64,000 nucleotides of DNA from Palsa-504 sp963806335 (GCA_963806335.1 CAWDXO010000009.1:1-64000); one strand, 5' to 3'. Shown: positions 8,236 to 17,329, counted from the first letter of the stretch. A program made the numbers and translations. The notes: a model not told the origin generated them from the sequence alone.

Positions 8236-10499
8236 CAGCCCTCCAGGAGCCCTAGCTCACGGGCTCGCGTGATCGCCTGGTTGCGGGAGGAAACCCCGAG
8301 TTTGCGGTAGAGCGACATCGCCTGCGCCTTGATGGTGTGCTTCGAGAGGAACAGTTCCGCGCCCATCTCCGGGAACGACAGGTGCGTGGACATCAGCGGC
8401 AGCAGGCGGAGTTCGGCGGCGGTCAGGGCCGATGCTCCCGGGACGGCTGAACCGCGCACTCGGGCAAGCCGGGCCCGAAGCGCCTCGGCCTCCCCGACCA
8501 GGATCCCCAGCCCGGGCCGAAGCTTGAGCACATCATCGACTTCCCGCATGAGCGTCCTGGCCCCGCTGATGTCGGCCAGGGCGGTGTGGGCGCGGATGAG
8601 CTCGATCCGGGTCTGGACGGCCAGGTGGGGCTGCATGTACGTCAGCAAGGATCTCAGCCGCTGAGCGCTGACGAGTTCGCGCCGTGCCGCCGGGACATCG
8701 CCCCGGTGCAAGGCCACGCGGGCCTGCGCCGCGCAGAGGGTAGCGTCCTCCAGTCCGGCCCGATCCAGCAGCGAGCGCGCTTGGCCTGCCAGGGCCGCAG
8801 CCTGGTCCCATTGGTTGCGAGCCATCGCCACCAGCGACCGTTCGCCCAGCATAGAAGCGATCGTATCGGGCGTGCCGATTTCCTGTCCGGCCCTGACGGC
8901 CTCGTCAAGGACGACATCCGCGCTGTCGAGATCGCCGGAGAGGATGTGCGCGATCCCCTGCAGGAACCCGGTCATCGGGCGTACGATGCCCGCCGCCGCG
9001 AATTGTCGTGCGGCCTCATCGGCGTCCGCGTGCATCTCCTCGACACCATGGCGGCACATCAAAGCGCGCAGCGCAGCGGCGAGGCCTTCGATGAGATGGT
9101 TGCCGGCCCGGGCCACGTCCTGGGAGCGCCAGCGGTCGACGGCATAAGCCATCTGCTCGGCGTCGGTCGCCCGCCCGGTCGTCATGGCAAGAAGCGCGGC
9201 GTAGGCGGCGGCCCGCGGGTGGTCCTCGAACCCGTCCCGGTCATCGAGCCACCGGAACCACCGCTGCAGGGTGGTGATCCTGGCTCGCCGGTACGTCGGC
9301 AGCCAGAGTTCTTCTACCAGCCGGGCCACCGTGTCAACGTCCCCGGCAGCCATGGAGTACTCCAGCGCTTCCTCGGGCAGGTTGTTGCGCAGGCACCAGG
9401 CGGCGGCGCGGCGGCGCAGGACCGGGATCAGGCCAGACTCCAGGCGTTCGGCCTCCGCGAGCAGCATGTCGCGGAACAGGTGGTGATAGCGGTACCATTG
9501 TCCGCGCCGGTCCAGCGGCACCAGCAGCAGGTTCGACCGGGCCAAATCCGCCAGCGCCGCGGCGGACCCGGGCAGGTCCAGCACCGCCTCGCACAACGGC
9601 CCGGACATCCGCTCCAGTACCGCGGTCCTGGTCAGGAACGCCCGCTGCGAGCTGGAGATCCGGGTCAGGAACTCCGACTCCACGTACTCGCTGACGAACT
9701 GGTCATCGCCGCCGAATGAGGCCGCCGTACCTGGCAGCGACCCATCTTCCCGCAGAGACAGCGCCGCGAGGTACAGCCCGGCCGACCACCCTTCGGTCCG
9801 CCGGTGCAGCTCCGCAACATCTTCGTCGCCGACCTGCACCCCGGCGGCGCGCAGCAGCGATGCTGCTTGCTCCACCGTGAGCGACAGGTCACCGACGCCG
9901 ATCTCCAGGAGCTTTCCCTCGGCGCGCAGCCGCGCGGTCCGCAGCGGCGGCTCGGCCCGCCCGGCCAGCACCAGCCGTGACCCGCTGGGCACGTGGTCGG
10001 CGAGCACTGATAGCGCGGCCCGGCATTCGGAGTTGTGCAGCAGGTGCACGTCATCCAGGACCAGCGTTACCGGCGAAGTCATCGACGCAAATGCCGACCC
10101 CAGCCGTGGGACGACCGAGCCAGGCACCGAACTCGCCGGGGACGCTAGTGCGTCGAATACCCGCCCACCGATCGGCTCGATCGCATCGAGGGCTTCGGCG
10201 ACGTAGGTCAGCAGGACCTTCGGGTCATTGTCCGCCTCGCCCACCGACACCCAGGCAAACGCCTGATCGTCGGCCTCGGCCCACTGCGACAACAGCGTCG
10301 TCTTCCCGTAACCGGCCGGCGCGACCACGGACACGATCGGATGGAAATTATCTTTCGCCAGTTGTTCGATCAGTGACGACCGGCGGATGGTCCCCGGTCG
10401 CGCCAAAGGCCGCATGAGCTTCGACGCGACAAGGTCGTACGCCGCCCCGCCTACGCGGCCAGGCCGGTCAACCCGCTCACGCAGGTGGCTATAAGTCAT
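8235..10499 (-). CDS. Large LuxR-family (MalT-like, LAL) ATP-dependent transcriptional regulator
   Basis: About 754 residues. Walker A is VVAPAGYGKTTLL (residues ~58-70) and Walker B-like VTLVLDDVHLL follows. Next comes a helical MalT/TPR-like sensor region rich in Ala/Arg repeats. A C-terminal LuxR helix-turn-helix reads LTAAELRLLPLMS, then FLSKHTIKAQAMSLYRKLGV. I chose the ATG at 10499; longer frames reach 10700 but would overlap the divergent lipoprotein start at 10686. The ~186-bp divergent spacer suggests it controls the solute-binding protein gene, as LAL regulators often control neighbouring uptake genes. The inducing ligand is unknown. Confidence 0.9.
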   Translation of the reverse strand: MTYSHLRERVDRPGRVGGAAYDLVASKLMRPLARPGTIRRSSLIEQLAKDNFHPIVSVVAPAGYGKTTLLSQWAEADDQAFAWVSVGEADNDPKVLLTYVAEALDAIEPIGGRVFDALASPASSVPGSVVPRLGSAFASMTSPVTLVLDDVHLLHNSECRAALSVLADHVPSGSRLVLAGRAEPPLRTARLRAEGKLLEIGVGDLSLTVEQAASLLRAAGVQVGDEDVAELHRRTEGWSAGLYLAALSLREDGSLPGTAASFGGDDQFVSEYVESEFLTRISSSQRAFLTRTAVLERMSGPLCEAVLDLPGSAAALADLARSNLLLVPLDRRGQWYRYHHLFRDMLLAEAERLESGLIPVLRRRAAAWCLRNNLPEEALEYSMAAGDVDTVARLVEELWLPTYRRARITTLQRWFRWLDDRDGFEDHPRAAAYAALLAMTTGRATDAEQMAYAVDRWRSQDVARAGNHLIEGLAAALRALMCRHGVEEMHADADEAARQFAAAGIVRPMTGFLQGIAHILSGDLDSADVVLDEAVRAGQEIGTPDTIASMLGERSLVAMARNQWDQAAALAGQARSLLDRAGLEDATLCAAQARVALHRGDVPAARRELVSAQRLRSLLTYMQPHLAVQTRIELIRAHTALADISGARTLMREVDDVLKLRPGLGILVGEAEALRARLARVRGSAVPGASALTAAELRLLPLMSTHLSFPEMGAELFLSKHTIKAQAMSLYRKLGVSSRNQAITRARELGLLEG

Positions 10500-10685
10500 G
10501 TCCCTCATGGTGAGAGAATCTGGCCTTCCCATGATTTCCCGAAGCCTCGCAGCGGTCAAGCGCGCAATTGCGTCTGGGCGGGGGCTGGCTAAGACGACGG
10601 GGCGCCGGACTCGTATGGTAGGTCCGGAGAGGTGGCCTGCAGCGATATCAGCTCCCGGAAGCTCCGCTGTGGCCCTGGGGTACAG

Positions 10686-12347
10686 ATGAATCGCAGACAT
10701 AGCCGGGCGGCGGTCATGGCCGCCGTAGCGGCAGGCACGATGGTGGTCACGGCCTGCACCGGGTCCACGAGCGGGCCGACCTCCTCGCCCGGCGGTACCC
10801 CGTCAGGTAATGCCCCGCCGGGCGCGGGCCTGACCGCGATCACCCCGGCGGGCACCAAGCCAGTGTCCTCGGTGGTCTGGGCCATCAACCGGGACGTTAT
10901 ATCGCTGGACCCCATTTACGACGCTGCCTACCCGGAGTACACGGCCGACTCGCTGATGTGTGAGTCGCTGCTGCGCCAGGCACCCGATGGCTCGATTGAG
11001 CCCGGCCTGGCCACGGTTTCGAGCCCGTCGCCCACCACGATGGTGTTCACCCTGCGGCCGGGAGTGAAGTTCTGGGATGGCCATCCGGTCGCGCCGGCCG
11101 ATGTGGTGTACAGCCTCGACCGCCAATTCAGCTCTAACCTCGGTGGGTACAACTCGGCGGACTTCAGCCGGGTGGCCTTGATCACCGCGACCGGCACATC
11201 CCAGGTGACGATCAAGCTGAAGCAGCCCGACTACTGGCTGGAAGGCGAGCTCGCCTCGATACCGGGCATCGTCATCGAGAAGAACTTCGCCGAGAAGGAA
11301 GCCAAGAACTACGGCACCCCGGCCGGGTCGATCATGTGCACCGGTGCATACATGCTTAAGTCCTGGACTCCGGGCGTGGGCCTGGTCGCGGTCCGCAACC
11401 CGCACTACTGGAACCCTTCGGTCCACCCGCTGGCCGGCCAGATCACCCTCAAGGCCGTCCCGGACGCCGCCTCCGTGACCGCGGGCTTGCTGACCGGCGC
11501 GATCCAGGGGGACTACGCCGTCGGGCTCCCCACCCTGGACCAGCTGAAGGACAGCAGTAGCGTCAAGGTCTACCTTGGCCCTGGCTGGTCAAGCGACGTG
11601 TTCGCCATTACCAGCCTCAAGGGCATGCTGGGCAACCTGAACGTACGCCAGGCCCTGTCGCTGGCGCTCAACCGGCAAGCCATCATCAACTCCGTCTACC
11701 AAGGCGCCGCGCAACTGCCACGGTGGCTGGCCAACCCGGGCACATTCGGCTACGGCAAGGCCGTGTTCGACGCCGCCTACGGCTCCTCTCCGGTGCTGAC
11801 GCAGAACATCGCCGAGGCCAGAAAACTGGTCCAGCAGGCCGGGGATACCGGAAAGACGATCACTATCGGTACCAGCAGCCAGCTAGCGGTGATCGCGGAG
11901 GTGACCGCCGCCTACCAGGCCGCTGCCCAGGCGATCGGGCTAAAAGTGATACTCAAGTCAGTGTCGGCCCAGGACTATATCAACTTTTTTACCGACCCAA
12001 AGTTCCGGGCAGGCATCGACGGGCTCCCGGAGGTGGACTACGGCGACTACGCCGACCCGGCGGCACTGCTGGCTCACATTGTCCTGCCAGGCGGGATCGA
12101 GAACTTCGACCACTTCAACGATCCGACCATCACCGCCGAGGTGGAACGGGCGCGCACTACCGCCAGCCCCAGCAAGCGGGCAGCGTTGATAGCTGAGGCC
12201 GAGAGGCTGACCGCCGAGCAACTGCCCTTTATCCCGGACGTCCAGCCCGACACCGTTCTGGTGCTCGAAAAGAACCTCACCGGCGCGGTCTCTTCGTCCG
12301 CCTACCTGTTCTCCCCGTGGGCTGACAGTCTGGGCGGGACCGGCTGA
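10686..12347 (+). CDS. ABC transporter solute-binding lipoprotein, family 5 (peptide/nickel type)
   Basis: This 553-residue lipoprotein starts at the ATG at 10686. The signal peptide MNRRHSRAAVMAAVAAG ends in lipobox VVTAC with the lipid-acceptor Cys at residue 24, then a Gly/Ser/Thr linker. Family-5 hallmarks are SLDPIYDAAYPEYTADSLMCESLL, FTLRPGVKFWDGHPVAPADVVYSL and, later, LNVRQALSLALNRQAII. It would capture oligopeptides or similar solutes outside the cell for an ABC importer. No intact permease or ATPase follows; only a decayed permease fragment comes next, so the protein is orphaned here. Confidence 0.92.
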   Translation: MNRRHSRAAVMAAVAAGTMVVTACTGSTSGPTSSPGGTPSGNAPPGAGLTAITPAGTKPVSSVVWAINRDVISLDPIYDAAYPEYTADSLMCESLLRQAPDGSIEPGLATVSSPSPTTMVFTLRPGVKFWDGHPVAPADVVYSLDRQFSSNLGGYNSADFSRVALITATGTSQVTIKLKQPDYWLEGELASIPGIVIEKNFAEKEAKNYGTPAGSIMCTGAYMLKSWTPGVGLVAVRNPHYWNPSVHPLAGQITLKAVPDAASVTAGLLTGAIQGDYAVGLPTLDQLKDSSSVKVYLGPGWSSDVFAITSLKGMLGNLNVRQALSLALNRQAIINSVYQGAAQLPRWLANPGTFGYGKAVFDAAYGSSPVLTQNIAEARKLVQQAGDTGKTITIGTSSQLAVIAEVTAAYQAAAQAIGLKVILKSVSAQDYINFFTDPKFRAGIDGLPEVDYGDYADPAALLAHIVLPGGIENFDHFNDPTITAEVERARTTASPSKRAALIAEAERLTAEQLPFIPDVQPDTVLVLEKNLTGAVSSSAYLFSPWADSLGGTG

Positions 12348-12351
12348 GCCG

Positions 12352-12465
12352 ATTCGCTGGCGGTTCTTCGCGCGCAGGCTGGTCCTGGATGCTGGCCAGC
12401 CTGCCGGTGCGAGCTTCGTGATCTTCGCGGCGCGCCTCACGGCCGGCAGCGTACCGGCTCGCTGA
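12352..12465 (+). pseudogene. N-terminal remnant of a dipeptide-type ABC permease
   Basis: Immediately after the binding-protein stop, a short frame reads IRWRFFARRLVLDAG, ASFVIFAARLTAGSVPA and a stop. The neighbouring frame supplies MLASLPV between these parts. Together they match the start of dipeptide-type permeases (FxxRRLLxMLxxLxVxSxxxFxxLRLxPG) carrying at least two small indels. The rest of the operon is missing at the left border of the integrated island. Confidence 0.65.
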
Positions 12466-12477
12466 CCGCTTGGCTAC

Positions 12478-12513
12478 AGGAATGCCTCCCGCAGCAGGAA
12501 TGCCTCCCGCAGC
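12478..12513. repeat. Tandem duplication of an 18-bp unit
   Basis: Two identical copies of CAGGAATGCCTCCCGCAG lie head to tail, between the permease remnant and the left attachment repeat. Confidence 0.8.
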
Positions 12514-12546
12514 GATCTCGACGGAGGTCGATATAGCCGCTGACCT

Positions 12547-12594
12547 GGTGGGCGATACTGGGATCGAACCAGTGACCTCCTCGGTGTGAACGAG
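12547..12594. repeat. Left attachment repeat (attL), tRNA-Val 3' part
   Basis: Forty-eight bases identical to 49233-49280 cover the acceptor 3' strand, T arm, variable loop and anticodon arm (GGATCGAACCAGTGACC, then CGGTGTGAACGAG). After CGAG the sequence diverges into TGGCA instead of the tRNA D arm. Weaker similarity (GCCGCTGA.CT) continues about 12 bp outward at both ends. Confidence 0.92.
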
Positions 12595-12673
12595 TGGCAT
12601 GGAGGTCGATGCCGGTCATTGGTGCAGTTCCCAGGTCTTCGCCGGTCGCATGAGGTCGGTACCGGACGTTGAG

Positions 12674-12697
12674 GTTGCTGTACTTTCCTGTTGTACG
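12674..12697. repeat. Junction motif, candidate integrase arm site (left)
   Basis: TTGCTGTACTTTCCTGTTG followed by TACG closely matches the motif at 49162-49185 beside the right attachment repeat. It lies 80 bp inside the left repeat. Variants recur at 13261, 19316, 20889, 23682 and 32425. Confidence 0.55.
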
Positions 12698-12714
12698 ACC
12701 GCCGCGCTGCCGCG

Positions 12715-13128
12715 TTAGCCAGTACCTGCGTCAAGCTCGTGGCGAAGCCGCTGGACAAGATCGCGTAGCAGAGTGATCGTCTCATCCTCTTGTGACCCGT
12801 CTCCGGTCTTCGGCTGAGTATGTCTGACCCCTGTGACCAGAGCTTCCGTTGTCTCCACTGTGCTAGTGGTGCAAAGCAGGTGGAGCGCGGATCTTCCATC
12901 CTGGATTCGTGTCCAGATTGCCTGCTCGGTGCTTGAATCTGGATCGGCCGACGGGTGAAGACGACGATCGTGGAGGTCGCCTGCGGCGCCGATGAAGCCG
13001 ATTGCCGCGTGCAGCTTTTGATCGCGGAGCCAGCGCTGATGTTCCTTCCGCCCCTGAAGCCAGGTCCCAGCTACCACGCCTCCGACACCAACCAGTGCAC
13101 CGATCAACACGCTCAAGAGGTTTGACAT
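12715..13128 (-). CDS. Small membrane-anchored unknown protein
   Basis: The 137-residue protein starts at an ATG. It has one N-terminal membrane helix (LLSVLIGALVGVGGVVAGTWL) followed by a soluble cytoplasmic part with QGRKEHQRWLRDQKLHAAIGF. The layout, a short helix then an RKEHQRWLRDQK-type basic segment, is common in actinobacterial orphan proteins of unknown function. Upstream of the start is a half-site resembling the island palindrome (ACGTTTAAGC). It is the first cargo gene inside the left border. Confidence 0.65.
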   Translation of the reverse strand: MSNLLSVLIGALVGVGGVVAGTWLQGRKEHQRWLRDQKLHAAIGFIGAAGDLHDRRLHPSADPDSSTEQAIWTRIQDGRSALHLLCTTSTVETTEALVTGVRHTQPKTGDGSQEDETITLLRDLVQRLRHELDAGTG

Positions 13129-13154
13129 GGCTTAAACGTAGCCATTTAGGAAGC

Positions 13155-13190
13155 GCTGTGACCCCTGCGGTGTGAACGAGTGGCAGGAAG
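13155..13190. repeat. Second attachment-site remnant
   Basis: GTGACCCCTGCGGTGTGAAC followed by GAGTGGCAGGAAGGTC repeats the inner end of attL (GTGACCTCCTCGGTGTGAAC, GAGTGGCATGGAGGTC) about 0.6 kb further in. About 70 bp later a variant of the junction motif (TTGCTGCCGTTTGGTGCTG at 13262) follows, the same order as at attL. The rest of the 13129-13538 spacer holds no gene I can support. Confidence 0.65.
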
Positions 13191-13538
13191 GTCTATAGAG
13201 TTCATTTTAGCAGCTCAGAAGGTTGATGTCGGACGATGGCGAGCAACTGAGCGCGATGTAGTTGCTGCCGTTTGGTGCTGCCGTCTAGCCGTAGAGCAGT
13301 TAGGGCAGGACCGCTGCCACAAGGCCTTGGATCCCTTACGCTGGTGCCCTCTTGGAGGGGGTACCGTTACACCGTCGCGGGGAATTTTCCTGCGTACCGG
13401 TGTGCGGACGGCGCGCCATATGCGTGTTTGCTGTAGTTCACAGTGGGCCAACCTGTCCGGCGGCAACCACCTTAACGCTTCGGACCCAGAGTCGCCGAGG
13501 TTCGACGATCATCACCATCTGCCCGATAGGATTCGGCT

Positions 13539-16500
13539 GTGCGATGGCCCTACGACAAGCGTGCCGATCCAATACATGCATGGAGCACGATAGGAGCCGG
13601 CATAGCAATAGCCGCCGCCTTCTATACTGCCCGCGCTCTCAATCCGCATATAGCAAAGTCGTGGTTGTGGCCGAGCAACGTGATGATCATTTCGGTAACC
13701 GTTCTCGGAATCGGCCTGATCTTGCTGTTCGTCCCAGTCCGGCGGTCTCGTCGTAGAGCCGCCTCACGGCGCTCGATCTCCCAGTTCGACCGGGATTATC
13801 GTGCGCTCGTCCTCGCGGGCCTGCGCTTCATCGATCAGAAGGGCCTTGCCACAGTCGGCCCCTTCACCCCAGAACTGGACGACGTCTACGTTGATGTCAG
13901 CCTGGCGCCGCGACCGCCGCACCTTGTCAATGAAGAATTGCTGCCTGACCTGCCGACCGACGTCACCGAGCGCCGGGCACTCAGTGAATTCCTCGGCCAG
14001 ACACGCCCGGTCCTACTGGCTGTCATCGGCGCCCCGGGAAGCGGGAAGACGACGCTGCTGCGCCACACGGCACGGCAAGTGTGTCAGCGGGACCATGGCC
14101 AAAAGCGGCATCTCCCAATCCTGCTGTACTTGCGTGACCATGTCGCCGCGGTCGTCGCGGACCCTGACGTCGCACTCACCACCCTGCTGCGCAGCACACT
14201 TGGCGAACTCCGCCTCGCCGAGCCCGACGGCTGGTTCGAACAGCGGCTCCGGGACGGTGAATGCGCTGTGCTTCTCGATGGCCTCGATGAGGTAGCCCGG
14301 CCAGAAGACCGCAGGAAGGTGGCCTCCTGGGCAGAACGTCAAATCCGCCAGTACCCAGGCAACGACTATGTCATCACCTCACGGCCGCAGGGCTACCGCG
14401 CCGCCAAGATCGACGGCGTGGACGTGCTTCAGGTCCGTGGCTTCACCGCAGAGCAAGTAAGCCGGTTCGTGCACGGCTGGTATCTGGCAGTGGAACGCTA
14501 CAGTACCGGCGTGGCCGACGAGGCCATCACTATCCGCGCCAGGCGAGAAGCCGATGACCTGCTTCAGCGCCTGGACCGGGCTCCTGCCCTGTACGACCTG
14601 ACCGTCAACCCGCTTCTGCTCACGATGATCGCCAACGTGCACCGCTACCGGGGAGCCCTACCCGGCAGCCGAGCCGACCTGTACGCCGAGATACTGCAGG
14701 TCATGCTATTCCGGAGGCAGGAGGCGAAGGACCTCCCGGTCGAGCTGGCCGGTGATAAGAAGGAGGCGCTGCTACGCGGGTTGGCCTACGCGATGATGGA
14801 CCGGCGGTTGTCCGACCTCTCACATGAGGAGGTACTTGCAGAGATCAGGCCTGCGATGCGCCGCCTGCCTCGCCAGGTCACCGCCGAAGGGTTCCTCGCC
14901 GATGTCGGGTCCAATGGGCTGCTTGTCGAGCGCGAGAGCGGACTGTACTGCTTCGCCCACCACACTTTCCAGGAATACCTCGCCGCCGTGTACATCCGCG
15001 ACAAGGGCCTAGCCGACGTCCTGGCCAACGCAGTGGACGATCCGTGGTGGCGGGAGACCACCCTGCTATACGCCGCCCGCGCCGACGCCGATCCCATCGT
15101 GGCAGCATGCTTGAACTCGGGTACCGTCACTGCTCTGGCGCTCGCCTTCGATTGCGCCGACCAGGGCAGCGCGTTCGCTGAAGAGCTACGCAAGCGCCTC
15201 GAAAATCTGCTGGCGGAAATCTCCGAGCCCACAACCAGTCAGGAACGCCGCCGTCTGATCACGGGAGTGCTGCTCGCGCGGCATCTGCGGCAGCAAATCC
15301 GTATCAGTGACGGTACCCGTATCTGTACCCGCCCTGTCACAGTCAGCCTGTACCAGTTCTTCCGGGAAGACACCCACACTCCCCCGCCAGATAGTCCACT
15401 GTCAGCCGCGGCAGGAACGGAGCCCGCTTCCGGCATGCGCGCCAGCGACGCGGCAGCCTTCACGCGTTGGGTCAACGCCGTCATCGGCGGTGAGGCCACC
15501 TATCGCCTGCCAAGCCGGGCCGAGCTGGACGACCCGGTCACGCAGCGGCTTATCGTCTTTCGGACGCCTAATCAATCCCGCAGCATTTGGGTCGATCACG
15601 GTGATGCGGTGCCCGAACTGTGGGTACCTCCTGGTAAACCGCACCCGCATCAGATCGATGCCGAGACATTGGCCGCTCAGGTCGATATAGACATGATCCG
15701 CGCAACCGGGACACTGATCAGGCTCCTGCTGATGCGATCAGCCGTCGTGATCAGAGCTCTCTCCCCGTACTCCACCCGCCGAGATACTATCCTCAACCAC
15801 GCCAACAAGGTTATCCACGATCTTCTCCGCGCGTACGAGTCGAGCCCTGACCGCCCTCCCTACACCAGCGTCGCACTTGCCTATGTCTTCGCCCGCGTCC
15901 GCGATCTCGCACGCGACCTCGACATCATCTTCATGAGTCAAAGCGGGCCCCGCCTGCCCATCTCCGTCTTTGACCTTGTCGGCGACCTCGACCGCGCCCT
16001 CGACCTCGCCCGCGACCTCTCCCGCGACCTGGCCCGCGACCTCTCCCGCGACCTGGCCCGCGACCTGGCCCGCGACCTCACTCGCGACCCCCACCTCGGC
16101 CGCAACAGCAACCGCGAGCCCGCCCGCAACCGCAACCGCAACCGCAACCCTCCCCGTGACAACACCCTCGACTACGACAGCGCCCTCGCCCGCGATCTTG
16201 TCAGCGCGCGCGAGCTCGCCTACGACCTCGACTTCGACCTCGTTCACGACATCGATCTCGATCTCGCCCGCGACCTATACCTAGACATAGGCGTCACCCC
16301 CGTCCTCGCCAGCGCCCGAACCTGGGGGGGCCCTGTCGGCGACCGCGACCTCACCCGCGAGTGTTCCCAGATCATGGGATCGGCGCTGTCACAGGTTCTT
16401 ACTAAGGCTCTGCGCGAGCGCGGAAAGGTGGCCGCCTCGCCTGTGGAATTCGCCAAGGCGTTCACCCATGTGGCAGGCATTTCCGGGATTGCTCGTCGAG

Positions 16501-16844
16501 TATCTCCGGATACGCTAACCCAGCGGATTACCTATGCTGTTGAAGAACTCACGGCAACTGAGGTACGGGACGGCCTTAGGGTTGGCACATCCTGGGCAGC
16601 CATCGTGGCCCGTCATCTCCAAGAGACCGCCATTCCAGTAATCAATCGCCAGGAACAACTCACCTCCGCTAGAGCGACCCGTATACGGCTTGCAGCGCTC
16701 TGCCTGGCAGTCGTGGCAGACGATCTTGATAAGAGCGAGCTTGGCGAAGATTTCCGGAAAATTGCCGCCGGGGTCACACTGATTGAGCAGCGGGCTAACG
16801 GACACGATCCAGCGACAGAGACGATCATCCTGGCCAGTGAGTAG
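13539..16844 (+). CDS. Membrane-anchored NACHT NTPase with RDLx repeat C-terminus
   Basis: This 1101-residue protein starts at a GTG with AGGA upstream. Two N-terminal membrane helices (~16-32, ~44-65) precede a NACHT domain: Walker A GAPGSGKTTLL at ~164, Walker B VLLDGLDEV at ~243, then SRPQGY as sensor and LTVNPLLLTMIANVHRYRG downstream. FAHHTFQEYLAAVYI marks the end of the NACHT winged-helix/helical part. A region around residue 630 (DAAAFTRWVNAVIGGEATYRLPSRAEL) resembles a degenerate formylglycine-enzyme-like fold. Residues ~800-920 are low-complexity DLARDLSRDLARDL and RNRNRN. NACHT proteins include several bacterial anti-phage sensors; a defence role is inferred from family and island context. 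Confidence 0.85.
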   Translation: MRWPYDKRADPIHAWSTIGAGIAIAAAFYTARALNPHIAKSWLWPSNVMIISVTVLGIGLILLFVPVRRSRRRAASRRSISQFDRDYRALVLAGLRFIDQKGLATVGPFTPELDDVYVDVSLAPRPPHLVNEELLPDLPTDVTERRALSEFLGQTRPVLLAVIGAPGSGKTTLLRHTARQVCQRDHGQKRHLPILLYLRDHVAAVVADPDVALTTLLRSTLGELRLAEPDGWFEQRLRDGECAVLLDGLDEVARPEDRRKVASWAERQIRQYPGNDYVITSRPQGYRAAKIDGVDVLQVRGFTAEQVSRFVHGWYLAVERYSTGVADEAITIRARREADDLLQRLDRAPALYDLTVNPLLLTMIANVHRYRGALPGSRADLYAEILQVMLFRRQEAKDLPVELAGDKKEALLRGLAYAMMDRRLSDLSHEEVLAEIRPAMRRLPRQVTAEGFLADVGSNGLLVERESGLYCFAHHTFQEYLAAVYIRDKGLADVLANAVDDPWWRETTLLYAARADADPIVAACLNSGTVTALALAFDCADQGSAFAEELRKRLENLLAEISEPTTSQERRRLITGVLLARHLRQQIRISDGTRICTRPVTVSLYQFFREDTHTPPPDSPLSAAAGTEPASGMRASDAAAFTRWVNAVIGGEATYRLPSRAELDDPVTQRLIVFRTPNQSRSIWVDHGDAVPELWVPPGKPHPHQIDAETLAAQVDIDMIRATGTLIRLLLMRSAVVIRALSPYSTRRDTILNHANKVIHDLLRAYESSPDRPPYTSVALAYVFARVRDLARDLDIIFMSQSGPRLPISVFDLVGDLDRALDLARDLSRDLARDLSRDLARDLARDLTRDPHLGRNSNREPARNRNRNRNPPRDNTLDYDSALARDLVSARELAYDLDFDLVHDIDLDLARDLYLDIGVTPVLASARTWGGPVGDRDLTRECSQIMGSALSQVLTKALRERGKVAASPVEFAKAFTHVAGISGIARRVSPDTLTQRITYAVEELTATEVRDGLRVGTSWAAIVARHLQETAIPVINRQEQLTSARATRIRLAALCLAVVADDLDKSELGEDFRKIAAGVTLIEQRANGHDPATETIILASE
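15999..16089. repeat. 12-bp minisatellite inside the NACHT gene
   Basis: About seven head-to-tail units of CGCGACCTSKCC encode the tetrapeptide repeat RDLA/RDLS. Degenerate units (CGCGACCTCG-type) continue on both sides from about 15900 to 16290. Length change in multiples of 12 bp would keep the frame. Confidence 0.85.
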
Positions 16845-17044
16845 AGAGACAGCGCGATCAACAAATCCTTTCGTCAGGGATGCGGCCCGGACAACCTCGA
16901 CTGGAGTTGATTTGACGTTCAGGCATCAAGGTCGGTGTAAGAATTGGAGGGAATCAAGGTGCCGGGGCCGAGGATGCCCACGACGAGACTTTGGTACTTC
17001 ACAACTGACCGTCAATACCTGGCTGGGAGAGCAGCCTTTAGCCT

Positions 17045-17060
17045 TGATGCTTAAAAGTCA
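17045..17060. repeat. Island palindrome, degraded copy
   Basis: TGATGCTTAAAAGTCA differs from TGACGCTTAAGCGTCA at three positions. A weaker relative, TGACGTTCAGGCATCA, lies at 16913-16928. Confidence 0.55.
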
Positions 17061-17176
17061 GGCTATTTAAGGCCCTGCGAGGTGAAACCCTTCGGGGGAA
17101 TACTTCAGCGACAACCTAGCCGTTTCACTGTCAATGAGTCGTGGACAGCCTGTGGGACAATGTCAGCGGTAGGCTT

Positions 17177-17192
17177 TGACGCTTAAGCGTCA
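17177..17192. promoter_or_regulatory. Island palindrome, perfect copy
   Basis: TGACGCTTAAGCGTCA, a perfect 16-bp inverted repeat with no spacer, is the reference sequence for the family of sites found across the island. The absence of a loop and T-run argues for a protein-binding site and against a terminator. Confidence 0.7.
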
Positions 17193-17212
17193 TATTCCTA
17201 CGGTGCCGGGCC

Positions 17213-17228
17213 TGACGCTTAAGCGTCA
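17213..17228. promoter_or_regulatory. Island palindrome, perfect copy
   Basis: This second perfect TGACGCTTAAGCGTCA starts 36 bp after the previous one, placing the two centres about three and a half helical turns apart. Confidence 0.7.
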
Positions 17229-17284
17229 AATGAGATAGTTACTCAGACGGCCCGGCCGGGAGATCCATACAGAACGTTTTGTGC

Positions 17285-17329
17285 TGGTGGGCGCAACTGG
17301 GTTCGAACCAGTGACCCCTCGCTTGTAAG
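17285..17329 (-). repeat. tRNA 3'-half fragment (tRNA-Val-like), probable fossil attachment site
   Basis: Read on the minus strand, CTTACAA (possible anticodon loop, TAC) is followed by GCGAG, GGGTC, T arm ACTGG-TTCGAAC-CCAGT, acceptor strand TGCGCCC and ACC. The D arm and 5' acceptor strand are absent, so it cannot be a working tRNA. It aligns with attL (GGTGGGCG..ACTGGG.TCGAACC) but is a different tRNA sequence, closest to a tRNA-Val(TAC) 3' half. Confidence 0.7.

Noticed and set aside
13180..13593. 137-codon plus-strand frame between the left border and the NACHT gene
   Set aside because: It overlaps an attachment remnant and the NACHT start, lacks a ribosome-binding site and shows no domain.
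17285..17329. Functional tRNA gene
   Set aside because: Only the 3' half folds; there is no D arm and no matching 5' acceptor strand.
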